64,000 nt of DNA from Bowmanella dokdonensis (GCF_017254865.1 NZ_JAFKCV010000001.1:434001-498000), one strand, 5' to 3'. Shown: positions 1 to 9,607, numbered from the stretch's first letter. Translations and numbers: made by a program. The notes: a model not told the origin generated them from the letters alone.

Positions 1-2237
1 ACACTGAGTTTCACATCATCGGTGACCTCAATCCGGCCTGACAGGTTAAAGTAACTGTAAGACGGCACCACATCCTCATCCCTGGTATTGAAGTGGGTCT
101 TGTACTCGCCGTAGTAGGTAAAGTCCCCGCGCACATAGGCCTGCTTGCCGAACAGATCGAATCCCTGGTCCAGGGCCAGGTAAGCGTTCCATTCGGGCAC
201 CATGGTCATATCATCCCCGGCCTTGGCGCCGATGGCCTCATTGTCCTTGGTCACCTCAGAGCTGGTATAGGAGGTATTAAAGGTAGCTTTGAGGTTTTCC
301 CTCAGATAAGCGGTGGATTCAAATTCCACCCCACGGGAGCGGGCCTCACCGGCGTTGGCCACATAAGTAAACCCGCAGGTATCCATATAGATATCGGTCT
401 TAATATCCGTCCAGTCGATCTGGTAGATGGCAGTGGCAAAGTCGAACTTTCCTCCCCAGGTACTGGCTTTGAGTCCGAGCTCGTAGTTCTCAATGGAATC
501 CGAGGTATAGCGGTCCTGACGTTCACCGGCCTTGGGATCGTCAACACAGGAACCGGCCAGCGGCCCATTGTTGCCGCCGGGGCGGTAGCCTTCGGAGTAA
601 AGGGCATAGACCGACATATCACGGTTCGGACGCCAGGAAGCGCTGAGCTTGTAGCGGTTGCCCGACTCGCTGCCTTTGGCATAAGTGTCGGCGTCCGACC
701 AGATTCCGCTGGCGTCGTCCTGGAACTCGTCTTCCAGATCGAAGCGACGGACACCGCCGTTAAGCTCGAATTCCCCCATGTCGCCCAGATCGAAGGTGTA
801 GGCCACATCGGCAAACAGGGCAAACTCCCGGTAGTAGTCTTTGATCAGCGAATAGCGCCAGTTGTTCTGTGGATTACCGAAGGTCTCCTGGCCAAGCTCG
901 GTCACATCGACTCCCCACCAGTACAGGGCCAGGGCTGAGGCAAGATCGCCCTGCTCGTGATACTGGTTCTGGTTGTTTAAGGAATTCTTGGTTTCCTGCT
1001 TGTCGTAGAACATGCCAACCGTCCAGGACAGGGGACCTGGATTCAGGTTCTGAAAGCGCAGCTCGCTGGTTGTCTTTTCATAATAATCATCGTTAATGAT
1101 CCAGGTCAGGAACAGATCGTCGGCATCCAGGCGGGTCCAGCTGTCCAGGGAGTCGGTCTTGAACTTGCGGTAGGAGCCGGCATAGGTCAGAGTGGCGAAA
1201 TCGAAAAAGTTGTCGTCGTTAATATTCAATGTGTACAGGTTGGAGCTGCTCTCGTACCAGGGATCCAGCCGTTCCCAAATCTGATACTTCTGCGGCACGC
1301 CTTTGTCTGCAATCGGCGCACTGCCACCCTTGCAGGCTGGCCGCTCAAGAGCGGGATCACAGTCAATGACTATTTCTTCCACATCATAACCATAGGGCGC
1401 GTCGGGATTGGCATCGGCGACAAAGTCATAGTAATAGCCGGGCTTGGAACGGTCGCCCAGATCATAACCCCGATCCTGGTATTCTATCCTTGAAAAGCCA
1501 AAGGTCACATCCACCTCATCGGTCACCTGCCATAGCAACTGACTGCGCAGAAAGCCGCGATCCACATCCGACTGAAGACCGGTGTTAATATTGACGAAGG
1601 GCAACTGGTCATGCTCCATATTGCCGTTGACGCGCAGGGCCAGCTTGCCTTCTATCAGCGGCACATTCACACCCAGGGAGATATTGCTGTCGTAACCGTC
1701 CACATCCTTTTCACCGCCGGCCTGTACCGAGCCGAACAGCTCAAATTCATCCAGGACCGGCTTTTTGGTGATAATACGCACGGTGCCGCCGATGGCATTG
1801 GAGCCGTACAGGGTGCCCTGGGGGCCCCGGAGCACTTCCACCCGCTCAATGTCAGCCAGGTTGGTAAAATCGAACGGAATATCATCGACAAAAGTCGTGG
1901 TGGTGTCTGGGGTGGTGGTATTGCCGCCACTCAGGCCACGGAGAATCAGCTCGCCCCTTGGCATGGCCGCTCCGGCCAGGGTCCGGTAGATATCTGTGGT
2001 GCTGGTATAGTTGCGATCTTCGATTTCCATGGCAGATACGCTGGACACGGCCATGGGGATTTCCACCAGCGTCTCTTCCTTACGACGGGAGGTGACGATG
2101 ATTTTCTCGAGGGGCTTGTCGGCACCGTCCTGGGAGTCTGTAGTCTGGGCATACAGGTTGGGACTGCTGGTCAGGGCCAGCATTACCGCCAGGCAGACGG
2201 GGCTCTTAACTATGTACTTGTTGCTGAGTGAGTTCAT
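1..2237 (-). CDS. TonB-dependent outer-membrane receptor (C-terminus beyond window)
   Basis: Reading the minus strand from ATG at 2237 gives an open frame to the left edge, about 745 residues, so the end of the barrel is missing. Residues 1-30 form a signal peptide (hydrophobic run LAVMLALTSS, cleavage near LYAQ). A TonB-box-like EKIIVTSRR sits at 44-52. The plug domain follows, with the hallmark RGPQGTLYGSNAIGG at about 138-151 preceded by DIERVEVL. The rest has alternating aromatic strands with YALYSEGYRPG and NYELGLKAS, typical of the beta-barrel. The family imports siderophores, cobamides or glycans using TonB energy. The substrate cannot be told from this sequence, and no partner gene is visible on the upstream side. 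Family assignment is sure; substrate unknown. Confidence 0.93.
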   Translation of the reverse strand, partial: MNSLSNKYIVKSPVCLAVMLALTSSPNLYAQTTDSQDGADKPLEKIIVTSRRKEETLVEIPMAVSSVSAMEIEDRNYTSTTDIYRTLAGAAMPRGELILRGLSGGNTTTPDTTTTFVDDIPFDFTNLADIERVEVLRGPQGTLYGSNAIGGTVRIITKKPVLDEFELFGSVQAGGEKDVDGYDSNISLGVNVPLIEGKLALRVNGNMEHDQLPFVNINTGLQSDVDRGFLRSQLLWQVTDEVDVTFGFSRIEYQDRGYDLGDRSKPGYYYDFVADANPDAPYGYDVEEIVIDCDPALERPACKGGSAPIADKGVPQKYQIWERLDPWYESSSNLYTLNINDDNFFDFATLTYAGSYRKFKTDSLDSWTRLDADDLFLTWIINDDYYEKTTSELRFQNLNPGPLSWTVGMFYDKQETKNSLNNQNQYHEQGDLASALALYWWGVDVTELGQETFGNPQNNWRYSLIKDYYREFALFADVAYTFDLGDMGEFELNGGVRRFDLEDEFQDDASGIWSDADTYAKGSESGNRYKLSASWRPNRDMSVYALYSEGYRPGGNNGPLAGSCVDDPKAGERQDRYTSDSIENYELGLKASTWGGKFDFATAIYQIDWTDIKTDIYMDTCGFTYVANAGEARSRGVEFESTAYLRENLKATFNTSYTSSEVTKDNEAIGAKAGDDMTMVPEWNAYLALDQGFDLFGKQAYVRGDFTYYGEYKTHFNTRDEDVVPSYSYFNLSGRIEVTDDVKLS

Positions 2238-2374
2238 TTTGCACTCCGATTTATTTTTAGTATTGGTCCTTAGTCTTATCTGCCCCATAGGTTGTGCAGA
2301 ATCAGACAAAACCAGTATAGGGACCGGAGTGCAAACTCTCCTAACGAAATATTCTCTTTAAAAACAGTTTGTTG

Positions 2375-3229
2375 TTATGCAAATACGACGGTCTTGTGAT
2401 GATGGATAATTACCCTGTCCTCCAAGTGATAGCGTACGCCGTTGGCCAGGGCCTGCTTTTCACAGTTTTTGCCCTTGCGCACCATGTCGGCGGCGGTGTC
2501 GCTGTGGCTGATACGTATGACTTCCTGTTCGATAATGGGGCCCTCGTCGAGATCTGAGGTCACATAGTGACAGGTGGCGCCGATCAGCTTGACCCCCCGT
2601 TCGTAAGCCTGCTGATAAGGCCTGGCCCCGGCAAAGGAGGGCAGGAAGCTGTGGTGAATGTTGATGGCTTTGCCAGCCAGCTCACGGCACAGGCTGTCAG
2701 GCAGAATCTGCATAAAGCGGGCAAGCACCGTCAGATCCGCCCGGTAGTGTGCCAGCAGGGTTTGGATTTCCTCAAAGGCCTTGTCCCGGCCCAGTCCCTG
2801 GAAATCCACCCAGTGAAAAGGAATATTGTACCAGTCGGCAAACTGCTGCATATGCGGATGGTTGGCAATGATGCAGGGTATATCGCAATGCAGTTCGTTG
2901 GTATGCCAGCGATGCAACAGATCGATGAGGCAGTGGGATTCATGGCTGGCCAGCAGCGCTACTTTCTGTTTCTGGTGCGAGTCGGTCAGCCGCCAGTTCA
3001 TCTGATACTGCTCGGCGATAGGTCGAAACGCATCACGAAAGGCTTCCAGACTCAGTGGCAGCGAATCGGCCCGGATCTCGTGGCGCATGAAAAAGCGTCC
3101 GGTTTGTTGATCGGTATGATGGTTGGCCTCCACGATGGTGGCACTGTGGCCCGCCAGAAACTGGCTGACGGCCGCGACCAGGCCCACCTGATCGGGACAG
3201 TCTATGGTTAATCGAAAGGTTTGTTGCAT
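2375..3229 (-). CDS. purU: Formyltetrahydrofolate deformylase
   Basis: The 284-aa product hydrolyses 10-formyl-tetrahydrofolate to formate and tetrahydrofolate, balancing one-carbon pools and feeding formate to PurT. An N-terminal ACT domain (about 5-85, starting TIDCPDQVGLVAAV) precedes a formyltransferase-fold catalytic domain. The catalytic triad typical of the fold is present: Asn190 and His192 in INIHHSFLPSF, and Asp228 in DLDEGPI. Length matches the E. coli enzyme (280 aa). ATG start at 3229. It reads in the same direction as the receptor downstream but is separated from it by 137 bp, so probably an independent unit. Confidence 0.95.
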   Translation of the reverse strand: MQQTFRLTIDCPDQVGLVAAVSQFLAGHSATIVEANHHTDQQTGRFFMRHEIRADSLPLSLEAFRDAFRPIAEQYQMNWRLTDSHQKQKVALLASHESHCLIDLLHRWHTNELHCDIPCIIANHPHMQQFADWYNIPFHWVDFQGLGRDKAFEEIQTLLAHYRADLTVLARFMQILPDSLCRELAGKAINIHHSFLPSFAGARPYQQAYERGVKLIGATCHYVTSDLDEGPIIEQEVIRISHSDTAADMVRKGKNCEKQALANGVRYHLEDRVIIHHHKTVVFA

Positions 3230-3335
3230 GGCATTCCTGTGCTTACTGCTGGGGTTATTCGGACCAGATGCTTAGTTCTACCCCTGTACAGAATGAAGGT
3301 AAAGCCTCAGTTTAGAATATCAAATAGCCCAGAGC

Positions 3336-3890
3336 CTAGATTCGACCTTTCCTGAGTCGGTCACGGATACTCATTTCGCTGACAAGGGGCCAGCATTCCA
3401 GCACCCGGTACCGTACGCCGGTCTTGGTTGATAGCGATTCAAACAGGCAGAAACGCCTGAATTCCAGCTCAAAGGCAGGCGGCATTAAAGCCGCCGGAGG
3501 ATTATCACTCTGCTTGCGAAACAGGCTGATATGGGGAATATAAGGGCGGCTGTCCCTGGGCAGGCCGAAGCGACTGGCCAGTTGCCCCAGTTTGCCCGCC
3601 AGATCCTCAAGCGCAGGCGCCACCAAAGTGGGTCCAATCCAGAGTGTTTTGGGCTTTGACCAGTAACCCAGTTGATCCACCAGGAGGGAGAATTCGCTGG
3701 CCCTGACTTTGGATGCCGCCTCTGCCAGTGCTTCAATCCGGGCTACTTCCACCTGGCCCAGAAAGGCGAGGGTAATGTGCAGATTGTCGGCGCTGACCGG
3801 GTTGTCCAATGGCGGCAGACTGACCGAGCGCCATCTGTCGATAGCCAGCTTGTCGTTGGGTTCCAGCTCAAGGCCGAAAAAGCAGCGCAT
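3336..3890 (-). CDS. thpR: RNA 2',3'-cyclic phosphodiesterase (2H family)
   Basis: The 184-aa product is a LigT/ThpR-type 2H phosphoesterase that opens 2',3'-cyclic phosphates on RNA ends. Both signature motifs are visible: HIT at His38-Thr40 (NLHITLAFLGQ) and HIS at His120-Ser122 (YIPHISLFRK). I start it at the ATG at 3890 (MRCFFGLEL), the conserved family beginning. An upstream in-frame start at 3935 would add 15 residues of no family character. It is divergent from hrpB, as often seen, and the 5' ends lie about 96 bp apart. Confidence 0.88.
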   Translation of the reverse strand: MRCFFGLELEPNDKLAIDRWRSVSLPPLDNPVSADNLHITLAFLGQVEVARIEALAEAASKVRASEFSLLVDQLGYWSKPKTLWIGPTLVAPALEDLAGKLGQLASRFGLPRDSRPYIPHISLFRKQSDNPPAALMPPAFELEFRRFCLFESLSTKTGVRYRVLECWPLVSEMSIRDRLRKGRI

Positions 3891-3986
3891 GGAAAAACTA
3901 TCCAGGGGTGTCTTCGTGTTTCTACAAGGGTACACTATCGACTTGAGTTCGCTACTTCATTGGCCGTCGTCTTCATCGGAGTTTCC

Positions 3987-6437
3987 TTGCTTCCCGTTGC
4001 TTCTCTTTCAGAAACCCTTTGCCGCACCCTTCAAGACCAGAATGTGATTCTGAGCGCCCCCCCCGGGGCGGGCAAGTCCACTTACCTGCCTTTGAGATTG
4101 CTCGAACAGGAGTGGCTGGCGGGCAGGAAGATTCTGATGCTGCAGCCACGGCGGGTAGCAGTAAGGGCCATCGCCGGCTATCTGGCCGAACAGTTGGGCG
4201 AGCCGGTGGGGCACACCATCGGCTACCGGATCCGTGGTGAGGCCAGGGTCAGCGCCGGCACCCGCCTGGAAATTCTCACCGAAGGGTTGCTGACCCGTCT
4301 TATCCAACAGGACCCGGAGCTGGGCGGGGTGGGACTGATCATCTTTGACGAGTTCCACGAGCGCAACCTGCACGGTGATTTTTCCCTGGCGTTGTCTCTG
4401 GAGAGCCAGGCGGCACTGCGTGAGGACTTGCGCCTGCTGGTCATGTCCGCCACGCTGGAGAATATGCCGTTGGAGCGGATCCTGCCCGATGCAGCACATC
4501 TGCGCACTGAAGGACGCAGCTTCCCGGTGGACATACGCTATCAGACCATCAACCCTCACCAGCCCTGGCTGGCGACCATGGCCTCGGTAATCAGAAAAAC
4601 CCTGGCCGAAGAGTCAGGCAGTCTGCTGGCTTTTCTGCCCGGCGCCGGTGAAATACGCCGCCTGGTCGAACAACTGGAATCGGAGTTGCCTGATAATGTG
4701 CGGTTGTATTGCCTTTACGGAGACTTGGGCAAAGAGGCGCAAATGGCCGCTATTGCACCGCTCAGTTCCGGGGAGCGCAAGCTGGTGCTGGCCACCAATA
4801 TCGCCGAAACCAGCCTGACTATAGAAGGCATCAGGGTGGTGGTGGACAGCGGTCTGGAAAAAGTGGCCCGCTTCGATTTGAATCAAGGCATTACGCACCT
4901 GACCTTGCAGAAGGTTTCCCAGGCCTCTGCCACTCAGCGGGCCGGACGTGCAGGCAGGCTGGGACCGGGTATCTGCTACAGGCTATGGGGCGAAGAGCAG
5001 CACAGCCGGCTGGCCCGGCAGACGGTCCCCCAGATACTGTTGGCCGACATGGCGCCGTTACAGCTCGAGGCCGCTGCCTGGGGAGCCGAACTGACAGACC
5101 TGCCGCTGCTGGATAAGCCCACAGACGCCCAGCTTGCCCAGAGTAGTGAACTGCTGAGGAAACTGGGCGCACTGGACAAAAACGGAAAAATCACCCCCCA
5201 CGGCCGGCAACTCTGTCAACTGGGTTGCCATCCCAGACTGGCCAATATGCTGCTGGCCGCCAAAGCAATGGATGATGCGTCTCTGTCACTGGCCTGCTAT
5301 CTGGCCGTGCTGGTGGAAAGTAAGGATCCGCTGGGGAGGGCGGATACGGTTTCTGTGGAACTTCGTCTGGATTATCTGCTCAGACGCGGCGGCGATCCCC
5401 TTAGCAGGCTGGCTGCAAACTGGGCCAGTCGCCTGGGAATCCGGTTAACCCGTTTTGATAGTGACCAGGCCGGCGTGTTGTTGGCGCGGGCCTACCCGGA
5501 TCATATCGCCAAGTCTCGTGGCAATGGCCGTTACCTGCTGGCCAGCGGCCTGGGGGTGCAACTGGACGAGTCCGACAGTTTATGCCGTCACGAGTATCTG
5601 GTGGTGACCAACCTGCTGCAAAGCCGCAGTGGTGACGCAAAAGCAGGACTGGCGGCGCCGGTTCCCCTGGCCAGGCTGAAAACAGATTATTCCCATCTCA
5701 TCTCGCAGCATTTCAATGCCCAGTGGGATGAGGATCAGCGGCAGATTCGTGCAATCAGTCAGTTAAGGCTGGGTAAGATAGTGCTTAGCAGCGAAAACCA
5801 GGCACAATTGGACGAGCCGCAACTACAGACGCTGTGGGCACAGTTGGTCCGGGACAAAGGGCTGGACTGGCTGCCGATGCCTGAAAATGCCAGCCAGTGG
5901 CTGGCCAGGGTCCGCCTGGCGGCTGAGCAGTTGCCGGAGTTCGATTCACAGCAATGGACAGAGCAGGCGCTGCTGAAGGACCTGGAGAACTGGCTGTTGC
6001 CTTATCTGGGCAAGAGCCGCAGTTTTAAGCAACTGGCAGCCCTGGACTTTCTCAGCCTGCTAAAGAACCGGCTGGACTGGCAGGCGCTAAGCCTGCTGGA
6101 TAGGGAACTGCCCGGCCATATCACAGTACCCAGCGGCAGTCGCTGTGCACTTCGATATGAGCAGGACGGCACAGTCACTCTGTCAGTGCGGATGCAGGAA
6201 ATCTATGGTCTGGCCGAGACGCCGGTCCTGTGCCGCGGTAAGATCGTCCTGTCAATTGAACTCTTGTCCCCCGCCAGGCGTCCATTGCAGAAGACCCGTG
6301 ATCTGGCCGGCTTCTGGGCCGGCAGCTACAAAGAGGTACAAAACGAAATGAAAGGTCGCTATCCAAAGCATTTCTGGCCGGATGATCCCGCCACCGCCCA
6401 GGCTACCACCAAAACCAAGAAGGCAATGTCACATTGA
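3987..6437 (+). CDS. hrpB: ATP-dependent helicase HrpB
   Basis: DEAH/RHA-family RNA helicase of 816 aa, close to the E. coli length. Walker A GAGKST is at residues 27-32, the DEFH box at 121-124, motif III VMSATLEN follows, and motif VI is in the SATQRAGRAGR region; an HrpB-specific C-terminal domain runs to the end. The open frame extends upstream to 3672, but that part only antisenses thpR. I choose the TTG at 3987 because GGAG lies five bases upstream (3978-3981) and the translation then begins MLPVASLSETL, like E. coli HrpB. Its stop overlaps the mrcB start, as expected for the conserved hrpB-mrcB pair. The physiological role of HrpB is poorly known. Confidence 0.92.
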   Translation: MLPVASLSETLCRTLQDQNVILSAPPGAGKSTYLPLRLLEQEWLAGRKILMLQPRRVAVRAIAGYLAEQLGEPVGHTIGYRIRGEARVSAGTRLEILTEGLLTRLIQQDPELGGVGLIIFDEFHERNLHGDFSLALSLESQAALREDLRLLVMSATLENMPLERILPDAAHLRTEGRSFPVDIRYQTINPHQPWLATMASVIRKTLAEESGSLLAFLPGAGEIRRLVEQLESELPDNVRLYCLYGDLGKEAQMAAIAPLSSGERKLVLATNIAETSLTIEGIRVVVDSGLEKVARFDLNQGITHLTLQKVSQASATQRAGRAGRLGPGICYRLWGEEQHSRLARQTVPQILLADMAPLQLEAAAWGAELTDLPLLDKPTDAQLAQSSELLRKLGALDKNGKITPHGRQLCQLGCHPRLANMLLAAKAMDDASLSLACYLAVLVESKDPLGRADTVSVELRLDYLLRRGGDPLSRLAANWASRLGIRLTRFDSDQAGVLLARAYPDHIAKSRGNGRYLLASGLGVQLDESDSLCRHEYLVVTNLLQSRSGDAKAGLAAPVPLARLKTDYSHLISQHFNAQWDEDQRQIRAISQLRLGKIVLSSENQAQLDEPQLQTLWAQLVRDKGLDWLPMPENASQWLARVRLAAEQLPEFDSQQWTEQALLKDLENWLLPYLGKSRSFKQLAALDFLSLLKNRLDWQALSLLDRELPGHITVPSGSRCALRYEQDGTVTLSVRMQEIYGLAETPVLCRGKIVLSIELLSPARRPLQKTRDLAGFWAGSYKEVQNEMKGRYPKHFWPDDPATAQATTKTKKAMSH

Positions 6438-8758
6438 GTAAAAAGTTGAGCAAAAAGCGCTCCACTCCCTCCCGTTCGCTGAATCCGGTTAAGTGGCTGT
6501 GGCGGCATAAGTTCAAACTGTCGCTGATCCTGCTGCTGGCCATTGGCGCCTATGGCCTGTATCTGGATGCCAGAATCAAGCAACGCATGAATGGCAATAC
6601 CTGGCAGGTGCCGGCGCAAATTTATGCCAGGCCGCTGACCTTGCAGGTAGGAGAGGAGCTGAGTATCGAGGAGGTGGTGGAAGAGCTGGAGTGGCTGGCT
6701 TACCGGCGGGTAGTGGATGCAGACAGCAGCGGTGAGTACAGTATCAGGGGCAATCAGTTGGCCATCTATCGCCGCGCCTTTGAGTTTGCCGATGGCGAGG
6801 AGCCCGAGCGGAAACTCCGGTTAAGTTTTTCCGGCGGCGAGCTGACGGAGATACGCGACAGCAGGCAGGGTGCACAGCGACAGATTCGTCTTGAGCCCTG
6901 GCTGGTCACCCGCTTTACCAACAGTAGTCGTGAGGATCGCATGCTGGTGCAGCTGGAAGACGTGCCCAGGGAGCTCACCGACATGCTGATGCTGGTGGAA
7001 GACCGGGATTTTTATCAGCACCATGGCATCGCTCCCTTGTCCATTGCCAGAGCCCTGATTGCCAATATCAGCGCCGGACGCGCCGTGCAGGGGGGCAGTA
7101 CCCTGACCCAGCAACTGATTAAAAACCTGTTCCTGACCCAGGAAAAGTCCCTGACCCGCAAGGCTAACGAAGCCCTGATGGCGCTGCTTATCGAGCTCAG
7201 GTACAGCAAAGAGGAAATTCTGCAGGCTTATCTGAACGAAGTCTTCCTTGGCCAGAACGGCAGCAACGGGGTGCACGGCTTTGGCCTGGCCAGCTACTTC
7301 TATTTCGACCGGCCCCTCAACGAACTCAGCGTGCCTGAGATGGCCATGCTGGTGGGAATTATCAAAGGCCCCTCCTATTACAATCCCAGACGGGCACCTG
7401 AACGGGTGCTGGAAAGGCGCAACCTGGTGCTGAGATTGTTGTTTGAAGAGCGGGGCGTTGCCGCACCCACCTACGCCAGTTGGCTGAAATCGCCCCTCGG
7501 CCTCAGCGGCAAGTCGGCGCTGGCCCGGGGCAAACATCCGGCCTTTATGGACAGGGTGCGCCGGGAACTGCACGATATTCTTCCCAACCCGGATATGCAC
7601 CAGGCCGGTATCAAGATTTTCACCACCTTGGATCCCCTGGCGCAGCGTAAGGCTGAACTTGCGGTGCGCAACGGTCTGGACGAACTGGAACGGCATCGCA
7701 AGTTACAGGATCTTGAGGCAGCCATGGTGGTGACGGATATCGCCAGTGGCGAGATACGTGCCATGATTGGCAGCCGGCAGACGGATTTCGAGGGATTTAA
7801 TCGGGCCCTGGACGCCAGGCGTTCCATCGGCTCTATCATCAAGCCGGTGGTCTATCTGACGGCCCTGGAACAGCCGGCCTATTACAACCTGGCCAGCCAG
7901 CTCAAAGATGAACCTATCCATCTGAAGAGCAACCATGGCCAGCTCTGGTCACCGCAAAACTCCGACAAGCAGTTCCGCGGACAGGTGTCGCTGCTGACGG
8001 CATTGAGCCGATCCTTGAATGTGCCGACGGTGACCCTGGGCATGGAGGTGGGCCTGGATGAAATCGCCTATACGCTCAAACGTCTTGGCGTCGAGTCGCC
8101 GGTCAGCCAATACCCGGCCCTCACACTGGGAGCGGCGGCACTGACACCGCTGGAGGTCAACCAGATGTATCAGACCCTGGCCAATGAAGGCCTGTATGTG
8201 CCCCTGCACAGCATCGATGCGGTGACGGACGCCGGTGGCAATCTGATCTGGCGGCAACCGCCCATCGCCCAGCGTCGGGCCGACCCGCAAGCCGTCTACC
8301 TGATCAACTACGCCCTGAATAAAGTGACACGTGAAGGCACGGCCAAGGTGCTTAAAGACGCCTTCCCACGGCTGCACCTGGCCGGTAAGACGGGCACAAC
8401 GGATGATTACCGGGACAGTTGGTATGCCGGGTTTGACCGGCACAACCTGGTGACCATCTGGCTGGGTAAGGACAACAACGACAGTACAGGTCTGGCCGGC
8501 GCCACCGGCGCACTGCCCCTGTATATGGACTATCAGAAGCGGCAACACCCCAAATCCCTGGTCAGGCCATTTCCGGCTGGCTTGGGCATTGCCCATTTCG
8601 ATACGCTCTCAGGCCAGCACCTGGAGCCGGGCTGCCCGGGCAGCGTCAGTGTACCCGCCGTTCTGAGCGCCCTGACCGCGCCCAAACCCTGTGCCCAGGC
8701 AAAGCAGCCGGTGAATGAAAACAAAAAATCCTTCTGGGAGCGGCTGTTTGGCAGCTAG
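6434..8758 (+). CDS. mrcB: Penicillin-binding protein 1B (bifunctional transglycosylase/transpeptidase)
   Basis: Class A PBP of 774 aa that polymerises glycan strands and cross-links peptides at the periplasmic face of the inner membrane. A basic cytoplasmic tail is followed by one membrane span (about 27-46) and a UB2H-like segment (WQVPAQIYARPL). The GT51 transglycosylase domain has catalytic Glu189 in VEDRDFYQHHG and the GGSTLTQQLIKNLFL motif. The transpeptidase domain has S467-I-I-K470, S527-L-N and K652-T-G-T. The start is a TTG at 6434 whose last two bases join the hrpB stop (TTGA overlap), which implies translational coupling. No ATG occurs nearby in frame. Outer-membrane activator LpoB is not encoded here. 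Confidence 0.95.
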   Translation: MSKKLSKKRSTPSRSLNPVKWLWRHKFKLSLILLLAIGAYGLYLDARIKQRMNGNTWQVPAQIYARPLTLQVGEELSIEEVVEELEWLAYRRVVDADSSGEYSIRGNQLAIYRRAFEFADGEEPERKLRLSFSGGELTEIRDSRQGAQRQIRLEPWLVTRFTNSSREDRMLVQLEDVPRELTDMLMLVEDRDFYQHHGIAPLSIARALIANISAGRAVQGGSTLTQQLIKNLFLTQEKSLTRKANEALMALLIELRYSKEEILQAYLNEVFLGQNGSNGVHGFGLASYFYFDRPLNELSVPEMAMLVGIIKGPSYYNPRRAPERVLERRNLVLRLLFEERGVAAPTYASWLKSPLGLSGKSALARGKHPAFMDRVRRELHDILPNPDMHQAGIKIFTTLDPLAQRKAELAVRNGLDELERHRKLQDLEAAMVVTDIASGEIRAMIGSRQTDFEGFNRALDARRSIGSIIKPVVYLTALEQPAYYNLASQLKDEPIHLKSNHGQLWSPQNSDKQFRGQVSLLTALSRSLNVPTVTLGMEVGLDEIAYTLKRLGVESPVSQYPALTLGAAALTPLEVNQMYQTLANEGLYVPLHSIDAVTDAGGNLIWRQPPIAQRRADPQAVYLINYALNKVTREGTAKVLKDAFPRLHLAGKTGTTDDYRDSWYAGFDRHNLVTIWLGKDNNDSTGLAGATGALPLYMDYQKRQHPKSLVRPFPAGLGIAHFDTLSGQHLEPGCPGSVSVPAVLSALTAPKPCAQAKQPVNENKKSFWERLFGS

Positions 8759-9429
8759 AGCCGCTGCCGATAAAAATGCTTCGCCAGCGGATGCTGCTGG
8801 CGAAGCAGATCCCGGACAAAAAACTGGGCGACCTTGGCTGCACCCTGCACATTCAGATGGGTATTGTCGGACTTGCCCTCCGGATAACGGGCATACAAGT
8901 CTGCCGGCACCTGGATAAAATATTGCTGGCTGTCGGCTTCGCCGGTTTCGGCCAGAAAATCACAGGTCAGGCTTTGCAGATCGACGAAGTCCACCTTCTC
9001 CCGCTGCGCCACCTTCCTGGCAGCTTCGGCATAGTCCTTCAGATTCCTGTCCAGCTTACCGTCTTTGAAGTGCCGCCTGCAGATGGAGCTGGCCAGGATG
9101 GGGATGGCGTTTTTCTTTCTGATGTCGGCGATAAAATCACCCAGGAACTGCGGGTAATCCCTTTCCACTGATGCATAACGGGCTGGATCCTCCTTCTTCT
9201 GATCATTATGGCCAAACTGAATCAGCACGTAGTCCCCTTCCTTCAGCTCCGATAGCAGCATCTGCCAGCGGCCTTCGTCTTTGAAACGCCGGGTGCTGCG
9301 GCCATTGGCCGCATGGTTGACGATGTTGAGGGTCGGGGAGGCAAACTGCGGCAACAACTGTCCCCAGCCCCGCTCGGGGTAAGCCAGATTGGGCTTGTCC
9401 GACATGGTGGAATCCCCCACCAGGTGCAA
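8755..9429 (-). CDS. Rhamnogalacturonan acetylesterase-like SGNH hydrolase
   Basis: SGNH/GDSL hydrolase of about 224 aa. It has the nucleophile block GDSTM at 5-9, the Gly/Asn block QFGHNDQ, and the catalytic Asp-His block DNTHLN near the C-terminus, the pattern of rhamnogalacturonan acetylesterases that deacetylate pectin. The assigned start is a TTG at 9429 directly before the first beta strand, so there is no signal peptide, which is odd for a pectin enzyme. A GTG with a good AAAGGA ribosome site and a hydrophobic stretch lies just upstream in a different frame, suggesting an N-terminal frameshift. The stop codon shares a CTAG with the mrcB stop. A terminator-like hairpin lies inside the last codons (8778-8806). 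Confidence 0.78.
   Translation of the reverse strand: MHLVGDSTMSDKPNLAYPERGWGQLLPQFASPTLNIVNHAANGRSTRRFKDEGRWQMLLSELKEGDYVLIQFGHNDQKKEDPARYASVERDYPQFLGDFIADIRKKNAIPILASSICRRHFKDGKLDRNLKDYAEAARKVAQREKVDFVDLQSLTCDFLAETGEADSQQYFIQVPADLYARYPEGKSDNTHLNVQGAAKVAQFFVRDLLRQQHPLAKHFYRQRL
8778..8806 (-). terminator. Intrinsic terminator-like hairpin inside the 3' end of the esterase CDS
   Basis: Perfect 11-bp stem GCTTCGCCAGC / GCTGGCGAAGC with a 7-nt loop. Read on the minus strand it is followed at once by ATTTTTAT, the layout of a Rho-independent terminator. It sits about 20 nt before the esterase stop codon, so transcripts ending here would lack a stop. On the plus strand it lies just after mrcB but has no T-run on that side. 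Confidence 0.6.
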
Positions 9430-9607
9430 GGGATCACTAACAAAGACTTCCCGCCATTTTTCACTTTAATTCCTTTCTTTTTGCACTTTTCAGCCCAAGT
9501 TTTAACTGGCATCTTCGGTTAGTACCGATATCATGGACTATGAACAGGCTATACCTATTGGAGCTGTCAGCCTGGTATGTGAATGGGATTTTGTGATCGG
9601 GGAGTGA

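Noticed and set aside
3672-3986. N-terminal extension of hrpB
   Set aside because: This part is antisense to thpR, and a TTG with a good ribosome site at 3987 gives the family-length protein.
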